Notes: a model not told the origin generated them from the sequence alone. 64,000 nt of DNA from Ktedonobacteria bacterium brp13 (GCA_015099395.1 AP024096.1:7729485-7793484), one strand, 5' to 3'. Shown: positions 15,990 to 24,971, counted from the stretch's first letter. Numbers and translations: made by a program.

Positions 15990-16007
15990 ATCCCCCCCTA
16001 GGGGATA
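15990..16007. promoter_or_regulatory. C/G-tract operator B
   Basis: ATCCCCCCCTAGGGGATA, a C-run/G-run palindrome just downstream of promoter B, of the same design as the sites at 15666, 24791 and 24972. Confidence 0.7.
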
Positions 16008-16137
16008 GCAAGAGATTGCCTCATCTGATGCGCCAGGCGAAGGCTGGCAGGATGAGGAATGCCATCTCGCACGCCTGAACAGGGTGCCTCCAGGTTGTTC
16101 GGCGCCGCATCCATTCTACAATGCAAGGAGGAACCGA

Positions 16138-16218
16138 ATGGACCCTGACCCTAGTCGTCATTGTTCGTATGCCCAAACGCATCGACGTTTCTCCGTAGAA
16201 CGCGAGATCCGAGCCTGA
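16138..16218 (+). CDS. Leader peptide B, begins MDPDPS
   Basis: 26 residues, RBS AAGGAGG, ATG at 16138. It starts MDPDPSRHCSYAQTHRRFSV. Compared with leader C (25029-25109), the length is identical and residues M-D-P-D-P-S, His8, Cys9, Thr14-His15-Arg16, Ser19-Val20 and the last Ala are the same, far more than expected for non-coding sequence. Codons 19-21 and beyond pair with a downstream element (16192-16320). By analogy with MgtL, low Mg2+ should abort its translation after the Asp-Pro repeats and change leader folding, switching the Nramp gene on. Confidence 0.85.
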   Translation: MDPDPSRHCSYAQTHRRFSVEREIRA

Positions 16219-16320
16219 GAGTAGTCCGTTCGTTGCGAAACGCTTCGCCTCCCTCCTCTCACTCACCTCTCGCTTCTTCTACGGAACAACCGAAGGAAAA
16301 GCGAGTCGTGTGAGGAAGCA
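16192..16320 (+). promoter_or_regulatory. Leader RNA pairing element B and conserved block
   Basis: TCCGTAGAA (16192-16200, inside the leader ORF) pairs perfectly with TTCTACGGA (16277-16285); just inside, GCGAGA pairs with TCTCGC, giving about 15 pairs in all. The block that follows, ending GCGAGTCGTGTGAGGAAGCA (16301-16320), is nearly identical to 25191-25210 in leader C. Translation of the ORF would melt the stem. The remainder of the leader up to 16664 is pyrimidine-rich, with a T6 run at 16624-16629 and no other gene. Confidence 0.6.
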
Positions 16321-16646
16321 ATCCTCTTTATGTGCGATGTCCCCTGGGAACATTGCCGTTTGCTCCTGTTTGCTCCTCTCACCCCTCCTTTCTCTCCTGC
16401 CCGCTCGCGCGATAGACCGTGTCGTTGAGGAGTGGAGACACCATGAATACCCTGTCAGGTATGAGCGTCTTCCATAAGCATCTCATCGACAATGGTCTCT
16501 TCTGCCAATCGATCAGGATAGATTTCTCACCAGGACGTGCTCATTGACTCTTGTGCAGAGGCGATGTGTCTGGAACCTCGTGTCCGTGAGCAGGTGCGGG
16601 AGAAATCGCAAGCAATCACTGTCTTTTTTACTCAACCAACGAGGAA

Positions 16647-16679
16647 AACGAGAGGGAAACTCCCATGTCTACTATTCAA
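16647..16679. repeat. 33-bp repeat over the Nramp start, partner of 15889-15921
   Basis: Plus-strand copy of the 33-base inverted repeat; covers the RBS and first codons of the Nramp gene. Confidence 0.8.
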
Positions 16680-18341
16680 GACGATTCCAACCACCTGCCC
16701 GGCCAGGAGGAGATGCGCACGGCGCACCTGGACGAGGCCCATGTCGGCGATATCAAAGGTGCCTGGGGCACCATCCGCGTGAGTGATTCCGCGCCCCGCA
16801 AAACCTGGATCACGCGGATCATCACACTCCTGGTGATTATGGGGCCAGGGCTGATTACGATGGTAGGCGACAACGACGCAGGCGGAGTCACCACCTACAC
16901 CCAGGCCGGTCAGAACTATGGGACCAGCCTGTTGTGGACCTTGCTCATCCTGATCCCTGTACTGATTGTCAATCAGGAGATGGTCGCACGCCTGGGTGCG
17001 ATCTCCAGAGTGGGCCACGCCCGTCTGATCTTCGAGCGCTTTGGCAAGTTTTGGGGCGCGTTCTCGGTCTTCGATCTGTTTTTGCTGAACTTTTTGACGA
17101 TCGTGACTGAGTTTATCGGCTTCAGTACGGCGCTCAATTATTTTGGCGTAAGCCCGCTGATCTCGGTCCCCATCGGCATCGTAGGGCTGATTGCGATCAC
17201 CGTCACTGGCAGTTTCCGCCGTTGGGAGAGTGTGATGTGGATCTGCTGCATTCTGAGTATCCTGATGATTCCTTTTGCCTTTATTCCGCATCCTGCCTTT
17301 GGGCCAATTCTCCATGGCACGTTTCTTCCTAGCGTGTTGGGAGGCATCAATTCGACGGCGATTTTGACCATCGTCGCTATCGTTGGCACAACGGTTGCAC
17401 CCTGGCAGCTCTTCTTCCAGCAGTCCAATGTCGTTGACAAGCGGATCATTGCCCGCTGGGCGAAAGATGCGCGCACCGACACCATCATTGGGGCCTTCTT
17501 CACCAACATTGAGGCGGCGGGACTGGTCATCGGCGCGGCCTTCGTCTTTGCTGGGACAAAGTTCTTCGGCAACTTCGCTGATCTGGGCACAACTGCTCAG
17601 GGGTATGCTGCACTCCATCAACCACTGATGGGAACAATTTTAATGATTGTGCTGCTGAATGCATCTGTTATTGGAGCCTGCGCGGTTTCGCTCTCGACAG
17701 CCTACGCCTTTGGCGATGTCTTCAAGGTCAATCACTCGCTGCATCGCAGGTTGAGTCAAGCAAAGCTTTTCTATGGGATCTACTCCGGGCTGATTGTGCT
17801 AGCTGGTGTGGTCGTGCTGGTGTCCACCCAGCAGCAGCAGGGCTTGCTGACCCTGGTGGTGCAGGCGCTAGCCGGCATTCTGCTTCCCAGCGCGACGGTC
17901 TTCCTGGTGCTGCTGTGCAATGATCGCCAAGTGCTGGGTCCCTGGGTCAATAAACCCTGGCTCAACGCGGTGGCGACGGTAATCGTTGGTCTGCTGGTTA
18001 TGCTCTCGCTGATCCTGGCCTCAACCACTCTCTTCCCCATCCTCAACGAGGGAGATAATGCGCTCAGGTTAACGATTGTACTGAGTATCGTTCTGGTCGC
18101 CGGACTACTTATCATGGGTGTAGGAGCGCTGATCCAGCGCCGACGCAAAGGGTCGGATCTGGAATTGGTGGCTCTGTGCCAGGTAGACAAAGAATCCTGG
18201 CAGATGCCACCCCTGGCAGAACTGACCCGGCCAGCCTGGTCGGCGACACGCAAAATCGGGATGTTTACCCTGCGCGCCTATCTATTGCTTGCGGTGATTT
18301 TGCTGGTCGTCAAGACCATCCAGATTGCTACTGGACACTAA
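16665..18341 (+). CDS. Nramp-related divalent metal (probably Mg2+) transporter, copy 1
   Basis: 558 residues, about 11-12 membrane helices. The first helix has GPGLITMVGDNDAGG where Nramp Mn/Fe transporters have DPGN, and the sixth-helix motif is GTTVAPWQ where they have MPH. Loss of the helix-6 Met, a soft-metal ligand, is a hallmark of Nramp-related Mg2+ transporters (NRMT). Each protein also has a 50-residue N-terminal cytoplasmic stretch with AHLDEAHVGDIKG and a C-terminal tail WQMPPLAELTRP before a final helix. The ATG has GAGGGAAA upstream. It is controlled by promoter B, operator B and leader peptide B. Mg2+ as substrate is inferred from motif and neighbours; Mn2+ is the alternative. 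Confidence 0.85.
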   Translation: MSTIQDDSNHLPGQEEMRTAHLDEAHVGDIKGAWGTIRVSDSAPRKTWITRIITLLVIMGPGLITMVGDNDAGGVTTYTQAGQNYGTSLLWTLLILIPVLIVNQEMVARLGAISRVGHARLIFERFGKFWGAFSVFDLFLLNFLTIVTEFIGFSTALNYFGVSPLISVPIGIVGLIAITVTGSFRRWESVMWICCILSILMIPFAFIPHPAFGPILHGTFLPSVLGGINSTAILTIVAIVGTTVAPWQLFFQQSNVVDKRIIARWAKDARTDTIIGAFFTNIEAAGLVIGAAFVFAGTKFFGNFADLGTTAQGYAALHQPLMGTILMIVLLNASVIGACAVSLSTAYAFGDVFKVNHSLHRRLSQAKLFYGIYSGLIVLAGVVVLVSTQQQQGLLTLVVQALAGILLPSATVFLVLLCNDRQVLGPWVNKPWLNAVATVIVGLLVMLSLILASTTLFPILNEGDNALRLTIVLSIVLVAGLLIMGVGALIQRRRKGSDLELVALCQVDKESWQMPPLAELTRPAWSATRKIGMFTLRAYLLLAVILLVVKTIQIATGH

Positions 18342-18364
18342 GGGTGCGGCAGGCGAGTTGAGAG

Positions 18365-18413
18365 GGAGGGAAACAGGCAAACGGCCCAGCGTTCTGATTG
18401 CCTGTTTCCCTCC
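18365..18413 (+). terminator. Long hairpin after the first Nramp gene
   Basis: Arms GGAGGGAAACAGGCAA (18365-18380) and its exact complement (18398-18413) form 16 perfect pairs with a 17-base loop, starting 23 bases after the Nramp stop. No T-run follows, so it may stabilise the 3' end or reduce, rather than end, transcription into the next genes. Confidence 0.6.
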
Positions 18414-18475
18414 TCTGCGACGGCTCTGGGATTTTGCCCTGGCCGTGCCACGCCAGCAAGAAAGCGGAAAGGTAG

Positions 18476-19045
18476 ATGAAACACCTTCAGAAGAAGATAT
18501 GGTTCCCCTGGACCTGTGCCAGTGTATGGGATGCGCTGATCGATCTGCGGGCGGTCGTTTTTTGGGCACGGCTTCACGTTTGTGGAGACATACGAGATCG
18601 CTCGCTTGTGCCTGGCGCGGTGCTTCTGTGGAAGCCTGCGCAGCAGATCTGCTTTTTTAGGCCATCCTTGACCCTGACGGTGGAACAGATGCTTCCCCGT
18701 CAGGCCATCCGTTGCTCGTTCTTCACCAGAGCGTTCCAGGGCAAACTGGACATCAGGCTATCGCCAGAGGAAGGAGACGAGGCAACGACGATAGCGATTG
18801 GAGTGACCGTTGAACACGTTGCCTCGCACCGCTCTCTCCGGGGAGGTGCGCCTTTGGTGAGAGGTGTGATCCAGAGACAGGTGGTGCGAGCGTTCCGCAA
18901 GCTCGATACCCTCCTGGAATACCGGCAGGAGCAGGTGGAGCAAGGTTTCAACGTAGCGTATCGCTCCTGGCAACGCCTGCAGGCAGAGCGCGAGCATTTC
19001 CGTCGCCAGTTCATACTCCAATCCATGCAGGATCGCTCTCACTAA
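18476..19045 (+). CDS. Hypothetical protein, possibly SRPBCC fold
   Basis: 189 residues. RBS GAAAGG lies just before the ATG. The start (WFPWTCASVWDALIDLRAV), a central strand-rich part ending DRSLVPGAVLLWKP, LTLTVEQMLPRQAIRCSFF and GDEATTIAIGVTVEHVA, and a C-terminal helix resemble the order of START/SRPBCC (polyketide-cyclase-like) proteins, but no catalytic motif is visible. It lies between Nramp and a small membrane protein on the same strand, so it may belong to the metal transcript. Function unknown. Confidence 0.55.
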   Translation: MKHLQKKIWFPWTCASVWDALIDLRAVVFWARLHVCGDIRDRSLVPGAVLLWKPAQQICFFRPSLTLTVEQMLPRQAIRCSFFTRAFQGKLDIRLSPEEGDEATTIAIGVTVEHVASHRSLRGGAPLVRGVIQRQVVRAFRKLDTLLEYRQEQVEQGFNVAYRSWQRLQAEREHFRRQFILQSMQDRSH

Positions 19046-19091
19046 GGAAGAATGCTCACTGTGTTACCGGAGAGAGGAAAAGAAAGGATGA

Positions 19092-19322
19092 ATGATGAAG
19101 CAACCCTCAAGGGTTCACCCGATGAGAATCATGGGTGTCCTGTTTTTGCGTATCGTGGTCTTGCTGGCCAATGCCAGCCTGATGATCGTTCTGTTGGGAA
19201 CCTTTGGTCTCCCAACGGATCTTCTTCGCACCCTCATTGCTATCCCGCTTGGCGTGCTGATTGGGGTGCTTATCGCCACTGCCCTGACGAAAATACAGCG
19301 TGAGCGTTCTCCGAATGTATAG
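19092..19322 (+). CDS. Small membrane protein with two predicted helices
   Basis: 76 residues, RBS AAAGAAAGGA. Two hydrophobic helices are visible (VLFLRIVVLLANASLMIVLLG and IAIPLGVLIGVLIATAL) joined by a short loop, with a basic C-terminal tail KIQRERSPN. It ends 25 bases before the PhoU-like gene start. No family recognised. Its size and place in a transport locus suggest an accessory membrane subunit, which is inference. Confidence 0.55.
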   Translation: MMKQPSRVHPMRIMGVLFLRIVVLLANASLMIVLLGTFGLPTDLLRTLIAIPLGVLIGVLIATALTKIQRERSPNV

Positions 19323-19347
19323 ATTCTGCACGAGAGGAGCGGAACGT

Positions 19348-20079
19348 ATGGCAAGGGTCATCTTAGAGACGCAACTTGCGGGACTCACCGCACAATTCTT
19401 CCAGGCGGGCGAGGCGGTTGATCGGATGCTGAGCATCGGATTGGAGGCTCTCCCCGCCAGACTCCTTGTGCAACTGTCTCTGATGGGCAGCGAGAAAAAC
19501 CGGCCAGGAGAACTGGAAGAAGCACAGGTGCTGCGGCAAAAGCTCCGCACAAGATGGATGGAAGTCACGGATGTCTCGGTCATCACGGATCTGTTTGCAC
19601 TGGGACAGGAGACGAGAGATCTCTGGTGGGCTAGCTTGCAGGCGTTGTCTACGGGCAATGTTGCGGCAGCACATCAGGTCCAACAGGAGGATGACGTCGT
19701 AGATGTACGCTATCATATGCTGCGTCACGATCTGTTCACTCTGCTTTCAGGTACTGCACGATCTGTCCTTTCCTTTCCTGATGCGTGCCAGATGCAACGA
19801 TGGACCCTGCTCTTAGAGATCGCGCACAGTCTGGAGCGGGTGGGAGATCATGGCGTTGCGATTTGTGAACGCGTTATCTTCGTCGAGGAGGGCATACTCA
19901 GGACCGCCATCTCGCCAGGAGACGCCGTCGAGGACGCGAGGGTCTCAAGGACAACCAATGTTTTGTGGAGCAAAAAAATGGAGCGATTGTGCGCCAGTTT
20001 GTGGGCTTTGATCGCCTTGCGGAATATCAGGCGTCTCGACAACTCCGTGAGCTGTACCAGGCGTTACAACCAGGTGTGA
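19348..20079 (+). CDS. PhoU-like phosphate regulator
   Basis: 243 residues from ATG 19348 (RBS GAGAGGAGCGGAA). The C-terminal half has LLLEIAHSLERVGDHGVAICERVIFVEEG in pieces (HSLERVGDHG is the PhoU metal-binding helix, usually ARxLERIGDHA), with D/E-rich QQEDDVVDV as the matching first-repeat helix. The last 45 residues do not look PhoU-like and the gene overlaps the end of the broken mgtA by 16 bases in convergent orientation. PhoU proteins control Pst-type uptake or Na/Pi transport; here it may act on the Na/Pi-like protein at 13088-14830. Confidence 0.7.
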   Translation: MARVILETQLAGLTAQFFQAGEAVDRMLSIGLEALPARLLVQLSLMGSEKNRPGELEEAQVLRQKLRTRWMEVTDVSVITDLFALGQETRDLWWASLQALSTGNVAAAHQVQQEDDVVDVRYHMLRHDLFTLLSGTARSVLSFPDACQMQRWTLLLEIAHSLERVGDHGVAICERVIFVEEGILRTAISPGDAVEDARVSRTTNVLWSKKMERLCASLWALIALRNIRRLDNSVSCTRRYNQV

Positions 20080-20419
20080 AAACGTTTGAGATACCAGCCC
20101 TTAAGCACTTGTGTGAGAACACAATAGGCAAGCAGTATTGCTAGTAACCAGGGGAAATAGGGAAGGGGGAGCGCCTGGAAGCCGATTGATGCCCCAAAGG
20201 GCGTGAAGGGAATGATCAATCCTACGATCATCACGCTTCCTGTCAGCACAAGCACTGATCGAGAAGCCGTACGCTGAATGAATGGGATCTTCCGCGTGCG
20301 AATCAGATGGACAATCAAGATTTGTGAAAGCAGTCCTTCTACAAACCAGCCGGATTGGAACAAGGATTGTGTGACTGGAAGAGTGGCGTGAAAAATCCAC
20401 CAGAGAATGAGAAAGACTC
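20064..20419 (-). pseudogene. mgtA: 3' fragment of MgtA-type Mg2+ P-ATPase
   Basis: The minus strand reads LILWWIFHATLPVTQS, LFQSGWFVEGLLSQILIVHL and IRTRKIPFIQRTAS, which are the last membrane helices of MgtA/MgtB ATPases, ending at TAA 20064. It continues the ATPase that is cut at about 22114 by the IS110 element. On its own it cannot be expressed as a working protein. It was one gene with 22114-24488. Confidence 0.85.
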
Positions 20420-22113
20420 TCTATGTCAAGCCCTTTTGAGACCAATTTGAAGCATGAGAAAAAATCAGGCGGAAAGAGGAGGAGAAATGTCTTCAACAAG
20501 GCATGAGCAAGTATACCACGCCGCTCACAGCTGTCAAGCCGCTTCGCTTTCCTTGACAGCCGCTCACTTACGTGGTCTTTTTTGGGCATGCCAAGTTGAA
20601 AGCCAAAGAACAGCAGGTTTTTTGGCTCGTCTGAGAAGGATGCACCATCATCAAAAGGTGCTAAGCCGCTCGGCGTGCATGCTGCTGTTGCGCTTGCTCA
20701 AAGGTGGCCGTCTGATAACACTCTCGATGCAGCCACATGGCAAAGATAATCCTGACCCACGCATTGGCAAGCGCCCGCACGGCGACGGTATGGCTTTTGC
20801 CTTCAGCGCGTTTGTGCCGATAATACTGCTTGGCCCACGGTTCACTTTGCGTTGTCTGCCACGCGAATTGGTGCAAAGCGTTGCGCAAGGGTTTGATACA
20901 GCCCAAGCGGCGATGAGCTTTGGAGTACGTCCCGCTTTGAAACAGGACGGGCGAGGTTCCAGCCAAAGCTTGCAGACTGCTCGCATTCTGGTAGCGAGAG
21001 CGATCATCGCCGATTTCTGCCAGCAGTCGCGGGGCCAGATGTTGGCCTGCACGCGGCAAGCTGGCAAAAATCTCATGGTCTGCGTGGGTCAAAAAAAGGG
21101 CGTCAATCTCCTTGTCATACTGCGCAATTTGCTCGATCAGCGGCAGCAGTTGACTCACCAGTACGACCATCAAACGCGATTTGGCGCGGGTGGTGACGGA
21201 ATCGGCCTGCAAATGGGGTTGGTGCAGCTGCTCAAAAATGGTGAGTGCTACGGTCGTCGGATTGGGATGCTTGCTTTGTCTGAGCACCTCCTGGATCTGT
21301 TTAGACGAAGCGGCCATTGCTTCCTGCGGAGTGGGATAGGTTTGCAAGAACTGCAATGTGCACTTTTGTTGCAGTTTCGTAAACAGTTCCAAGGCAACCG
21401 GGTAATACGCCTTGAGGCAGGCGGTGAGCTGATTGACCAGACGTGTTTGCATCTGGATCAACGCATCTTGATCGCGGGTGAGCAGTTTGAGCTCTCGAAT
21501 CTTCTCGCTATCAGGAATGAGCCGATGCAAATCAGCCAAGTCAGCACGTCCGGTCTTGGCCAGCAAGTAGGCATCAATCGTATCCGTCTTAGCTCCAGAT
21601 GCGGAGCGCCGACGATCAACGGTGCGAGGGTTAACCGGATAGACCGGCCAGCCAGCCTCCAACAGCTGGGCGATCAACAGACCATGCGTGGTCTCGATGA
21701 TACAAGCCATCTGTTCCTTGGACTCCGAGCCAACGATCTGTGCCAAGAAGGTGTTCAGCCTGCTCATTCCTTGAGGATTGTGATCGATACGAAGCGTCCC
21801 GACTTGACGCCCTTTCTCATCAATGACCAAGGCGTCATGGTGCGTGTCCGCCCAGTCAATACCGGCATACCACATAGACACTACTCCTCTCTGCCACATT
21901 GGTTCCTGAGCTCGCGTGCCCTTATACTGTGGCGCTCGAAGCGCGACTCTCTCATGATCGGTCTGGCTCAGGAACGCAGCCAAGGAAGTGCGAGCTTTCT
22001 CAATCGGTCGAGCCGGGTGGAGAGGGTAGACTTTCCCTGGCACGTTCAACATTTGTATGGAACAAGGGTATCCTTGTTCATGCCCTCTGTCGAGAGGGCT
22101 TGTTCTTAGTTTA
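20420..22113 (-). mobile_element. IS110-family insertion inside mgtA
   Basis: About 1.7 kb inserted between FDILTLY and FLILWWIFH codons of mgtA. Like other IS110 elements it has no clear terminal inverted repeats. Boundaries are placed where MgtA similarity stops (20420 +/-10 and 22113 +/-10); ACAG at the left break and AGAG at the right may include a short target duplication. The sequence 22066-22100 holds a CCCTCTCGACAGAGGG hairpin near the element's start. Confidence 0.8.
20661..21875 (-). CDS. IS110 family transposase
   Basis: 404 residues from ATG 21875 (RBS AGAGGAG). N-terminal DEDD domain: MWYAGIDWADTHHDALV, IIETTHGLLIAQLLEAGW, and KTDTIDAYLLAKTGR carrying the acidic residues. C-terminal transposase_20 domain has IFASLPRAGQHLAPRLLAEIGDD and LQALAGTSPVLFQSG with the catalytic Ser region, then HRRLGCIKPLRNALHQFAW. 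The frame is also open upstream into mgtA, giving one 1275-codon chimeric reading frame. Appears intact. Confidence 0.92.
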   Translation of the reverse strand: MWYAGIDWADTHHDALVIDEKGRQVGTLRIDHNPQGMSRLNTFLAQIVGSESKEQMACIIETTHGLLIAQLLEAGWPVYPVNPRTVDRRRSASGAKTDTIDAYLLAKTGRADLADLHRLIPDSEKIRELKLLTRDQDALIQMQTRLVNQLTACLKAYYPVALELFTKLQQKCTLQFLQTYPTPQEAMAASSKQIQEVLRQSKHPNPTTVALTIFEQLHQPHLQADSVTTRAKSRLMVVLVSQLLPLIEQIAQYDKEIDALFLTHADHEIFASLPRAGQHLAPRLLAEIGDDRSRYQNASSLQALAGTSPVLFQSGTYSKAHRRLGCIKPLRNALHQFAWQTTQSEPWAKQYYRHKRAEGKSHTVAVRALANAWVRIIFAMWLHRECYQTATFEQAQQQHARRAA

Positions 22114-24488
22114 CTGTATAAGGTGAGAATATCAAAGATCGAGCTGATTGGTCCAAGACAGAGGGTAAAGCGAAGCAACCCATTGTCTTTCCATTGACGT
22201 GGTCGCGCAAGAATCTCGTGATCAACGGTATCCCAGGGGAGCGCTAATTGCGAAAGATCATAGAGCAGGTTTTGCACCAGCAGTTGAAGTGGTAACATGG
22301 GCAAGAATGGAAGAAACGCGCTGGCAATGATGAGGCTGAGCGCATTCCCAAAATTAGAGCTGATCGCCATTTTGAGGTACTTCATACTATTACCAAAGAC
22401 GGTCCGTCCTACGATAATGCCTTGCTCCAGGACAAGGAGGCTTTTTTCAAGCAAAACGATATCAGCGGTTTCTTTCGCGATATCCACCGCAGTATCGACC
22501 GAGATCCCGACATCTGCTTCACGAAGAGCGGTCACATCATTTACTCCATCGCCGATGTACCCCACCGTATGTCCACGACTCTTGATGGCGAGGATAATGC
22601 GAGCCTTTTGTAAGGGATTCACGCTCGCAAAAACGGTGGTTTGTTCTGCAATCTCTGCTAGTTCCTCATCACGCATGCCCTCAATTTCCCGCCCCAGAAC
22701 CGTTCGTGAGGGGTCAAGCCCCACACCCTCACAAATAGTGGCAGTTACCTCTTCGGTATCCCCAGTCAGGACTTTTACGGCAACGCCGTGTGCTGTGAGT
22801 GCTCGAATGGTCTCTCTGGCGCTCAATTTGGGAGGATCAAAAAAGCCGATACAGCCAGCGAAGATGAGATCGTGCTCATCAGTAATAGAGTATTGCCTGT
22901 GCAGGGAAGGCAGTCGTTTGTAGGCAACCGCAATGATGCGATATCCCTCCTTTTGGAGTTCCTTTCCCATGTGTTCGATGCGTGCCTGGGTAATCTCGGT
23001 AAGTGGACGAATCTGTTCCCGGTCTTCAATGGTGCTGCAGGCCCGTAGCACCTCTTTGAACGCCCCTTTGCAGATGAGAAGTGGTGGCTCATGTTCCTGT
23101 TGCACAATCACCGACATTCTCCGCCGGACAAAATCGAAAGGTAATTCGTCAATCTTATGGGAGCGAGGGAGGGTAGGGAGGTTAGGGAGGTTCCCCTGGA
23201 GCCGGTGTTCCTGATTGACGTGCTCCAGGATTGCCCGATCCAGCAAATTCTTCAGCCCCGTTTGATGGATACTATTGAGGGCGGCAAGATGGAGAACCCA
23301 TTCGCTGTTTTCTCCCCGTGCATCCAGGTGCTGGATAAGGGTCACACGGTCCTCAGTGAGGGTTCCTGTTTTGTCAGTACAAAGCACGTCTATGGCCCCA
23401 AGATTCTGGATGGCAGGTAACCGTTTGACAATGACCTTCTGCCTGGCCATGCTCATCGCACCTTTTGCTAAGGTGGTGGTCACAATCAATGGCAACATCT
23501 CCGGGGTCAATCCAACGGCAACGGCGAGGCCAAAGGAGAGTGCCTCTCTCCAATCGCCTTTCGTCAGCCCATTGATGAGGAAGACGACTGGGACCATGCT
23601 CACCATACCGCGAAGAAGCAGCCAACTGACCTGATTAATCCCTCGGTCAAAGCTTGTTGGCGGGCGTCGGCTCAGGACACTGCTTGCGATCGTGCTGAAG
23701 AAGGTCTGCCGCCCGGTCGAAACGACGACAGCTGTTGCGGTGCCACTGATCACGTTGGTCCCCATAAAGCACAACTGAGGCATCTCTAACAAGTCGTTTG
23801 CGGTGAGTGTGCTCCTGGAGCTTCTGGAGCTTCTGGCGCTCGTACGTCTGCTCTCTTCACTCATGATCTCATTGTCATATTTCTCAATGAGCATGGCTTC
23901 GCCTGTGAGCACCGATTGGCTCACAAAGAAATCCCGTGCGGAAAGCAGTCGCACATCTGCCGGGATCATATCTCCTGCCGAAAGCGCAATGAGATCGCCA
24001 GGAACCAGGGTTGTCAGGGGCACATCGCTTCTGACTGGTTCTGCTGCATCGTCCCTTCTTCGGAGGACCGTTGCCGTCGTCTGTACCATGCTTTGAAGGT
24101 GGTGCAGAACTCGTTGAGAACGAAATTCTTGCCAGAAGCGGAGCAGGCAACTCACCAGGATCATCACCGAGAGCAGAAGGATCTTTGCCCACGTGCGATT
24201 CGGGCCAGAGGTCAGGACCACATCAGTCATGAATGAGACGAGAATCAGGATTGCCAGCACAAGAATAAAGGGGTTGACAAATGTTCTTGCCAACTGCATC
24301 CACCATGGTTGCAGTCGTTTGTCTGCGACCTTGTTGTGTCCAATCTGCTCAAGACGGGTTGCTGCCTCACGTTCGGTCAAGCCCAGGAAGCTGGTGTGCA
24401 AGAGGTGTAAAATCTGGACGGTATCACTGCGTGCCACCTCGCAGAGCAGCGGAGAGAAGACCGGTTTGTTGCGTACGACGTTGCTCAT
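22114..24488 (-). pseudogene. mgtA: MgtA-type Mg2+-translocating P-ATPase, 5' part, interrupted by IS110
   Basis: About 791 residues remain: N-terminal cytoplasmic region, membrane helices NPFILVLAILILVS, actuator loop SVLTGEAMLIEKYD, helix-4 motif VAVGLTPEMLP (the PEM of MgtA/B rather than PEG), phosphorylation site CTDKTGTLTEDR, KVLTGDTEEV, and hinge YIGDGVNDVTALREADVGISV. Helices 5-6 end at CLGPISSIFDILTLY where the IS110 enters; helices 7-10 are at 20064-20419. The ATG is two bases after the regulator's stop codon, so the pair forms an operon. MgtA family enzymes import Mg2+. The truncated pump should be inactive. Confidence 0.9.
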
Positions 24489-24490
24489 GA

Positions 24491-24766
24491 TTACGTGATC
24501 AGACGATCGAGCGCATCTTTGAGTTCCCTGATAGCGCTGTCCGCATCAGCTTGTGATACTGCTTCCGTAATGCTTTGCTGCAGGTGCTGTTCCATAATGG
24601 CACGTGCGACCTGATCAAGCCCGGCACGCACCGCCGCAATCTGAATCAACATCTCATGGTAATTCCGTTCTTCTTCCCAGAATCGTTTGAGACTATTGGC
24701 ATGTCCGGCAATACGTGCGAGGCGATGGGCAATATCTTCACGTGTGAGGATGCGCTGCTTGTTCAT
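24491..24766 (-). CDS. CsoR/RcnR/FrmR-family repressor without copper ligands
   Basis: 91 residues, all-helical family with HRLARIAGHANSLKRFWEEE as helix 1 and IQIAAVRAGLDQVARAIMEQ as helix 2. In CsoR numbering the copper ligands Cys36-His61-Cys65 read Tyr36, His61 and Ser65 here; His37 and Glu38 are extra potential hard ligands. It therefore should not sense Cu(I). It is the first gene of an operon with the MgtA-type ATPase (2-base gap) and its own promoter carries a C/G-tract operator, suggesting autoregulation. I infer a sensor of Mg2+, Mn2+ or another hard cation for the four promoters of this island. Confidence 0.85.
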   Translation of the reverse strand: MNKQRILTREDIAHRLARIAGHANSLKRFWEEERNYHEMLIQIAAVRAGLDQVARAIMEQHLQQSITEAVSQADADSAIRELKDALDRLIT

Positions 24767-24790
24767 TGCAATCCATTTCTCTGCTGAACG

Positions 24791-24806
24791 TACCCTCCAG
24801 AGGGGT
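24791..24806. promoter_or_regulatory. C/G-tract operator R (regulator/ATPase operon)
   Basis: TACCCTCCAGAGGGGT, 17 bases downstream of the -10 box on the minus strand. Read on the minus strand, ACCCCTCTGGAGGGTA, it is closest to operator A (TCCCCTCTGGGGGGTA). Confidence 0.65.
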
Positions 24807-24823
24807 CTCTCATTCGTAGTGAG

Positions 24824-24852
24824 AGTATACTGTTCATTTCTGAGCCTGTCAA
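24824..24852 (-). promoter_or_regulatory. Promoter R of the csoR-like/mgtA operon
   Basis: TTGACA (24847-24852), 17-base spacer, TATACT (24824-24829), minus strand. Only about 50 bases separate it from the regulator ATG, so there is no room for a leader ORF of the MDPDP type. Confidence 0.75.
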
Positions 24853-24926
24853 GACACCGTTCTTCTGCTCTTTCTGCTCAGAGACAACGAATTTTGCATG
24901 GGACACACAATTCACGGTGCTTGCTC

Positions 24927-24955
24927 TTGACATTAGATGTGTGAGCGTCTATACT
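24927..24955 (+). promoter_or_regulatory. Promoter C (second Nramp gene)
   Basis: TTGACA (24927-24932), 17-base spacer, TATACT (24950-24955), plus strand, divergent from promoter R. Confidence 0.8.
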
Positions 24956-24971
24956 CACAACTGTAAGCATC

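Noticed and set aside
15608..16664. M-box or yybP-ykoY riboswitch before the Nramp genes
   Set aside because: The conserved cores of these classes were not recognisable by eye in any of the three leaders; the leader-peptide model explains the sequence better. An Infernal scan would be decisive.
16632..17621. 329-codon frame antisense to Nramp copy 1
   Set aside because: The reverse of a conserved membrane protein; a similar shadow occurs opposite Nramp copy 2, and the product is polar and unlike any family.
20454..22109. 551-codon open frame antisense to the IS110 transposase
   Set aside because: Shadow of the transposase codon pattern; composition (many Arg, Gln, Leu without domain order) and lack of RBS argue against a gene.
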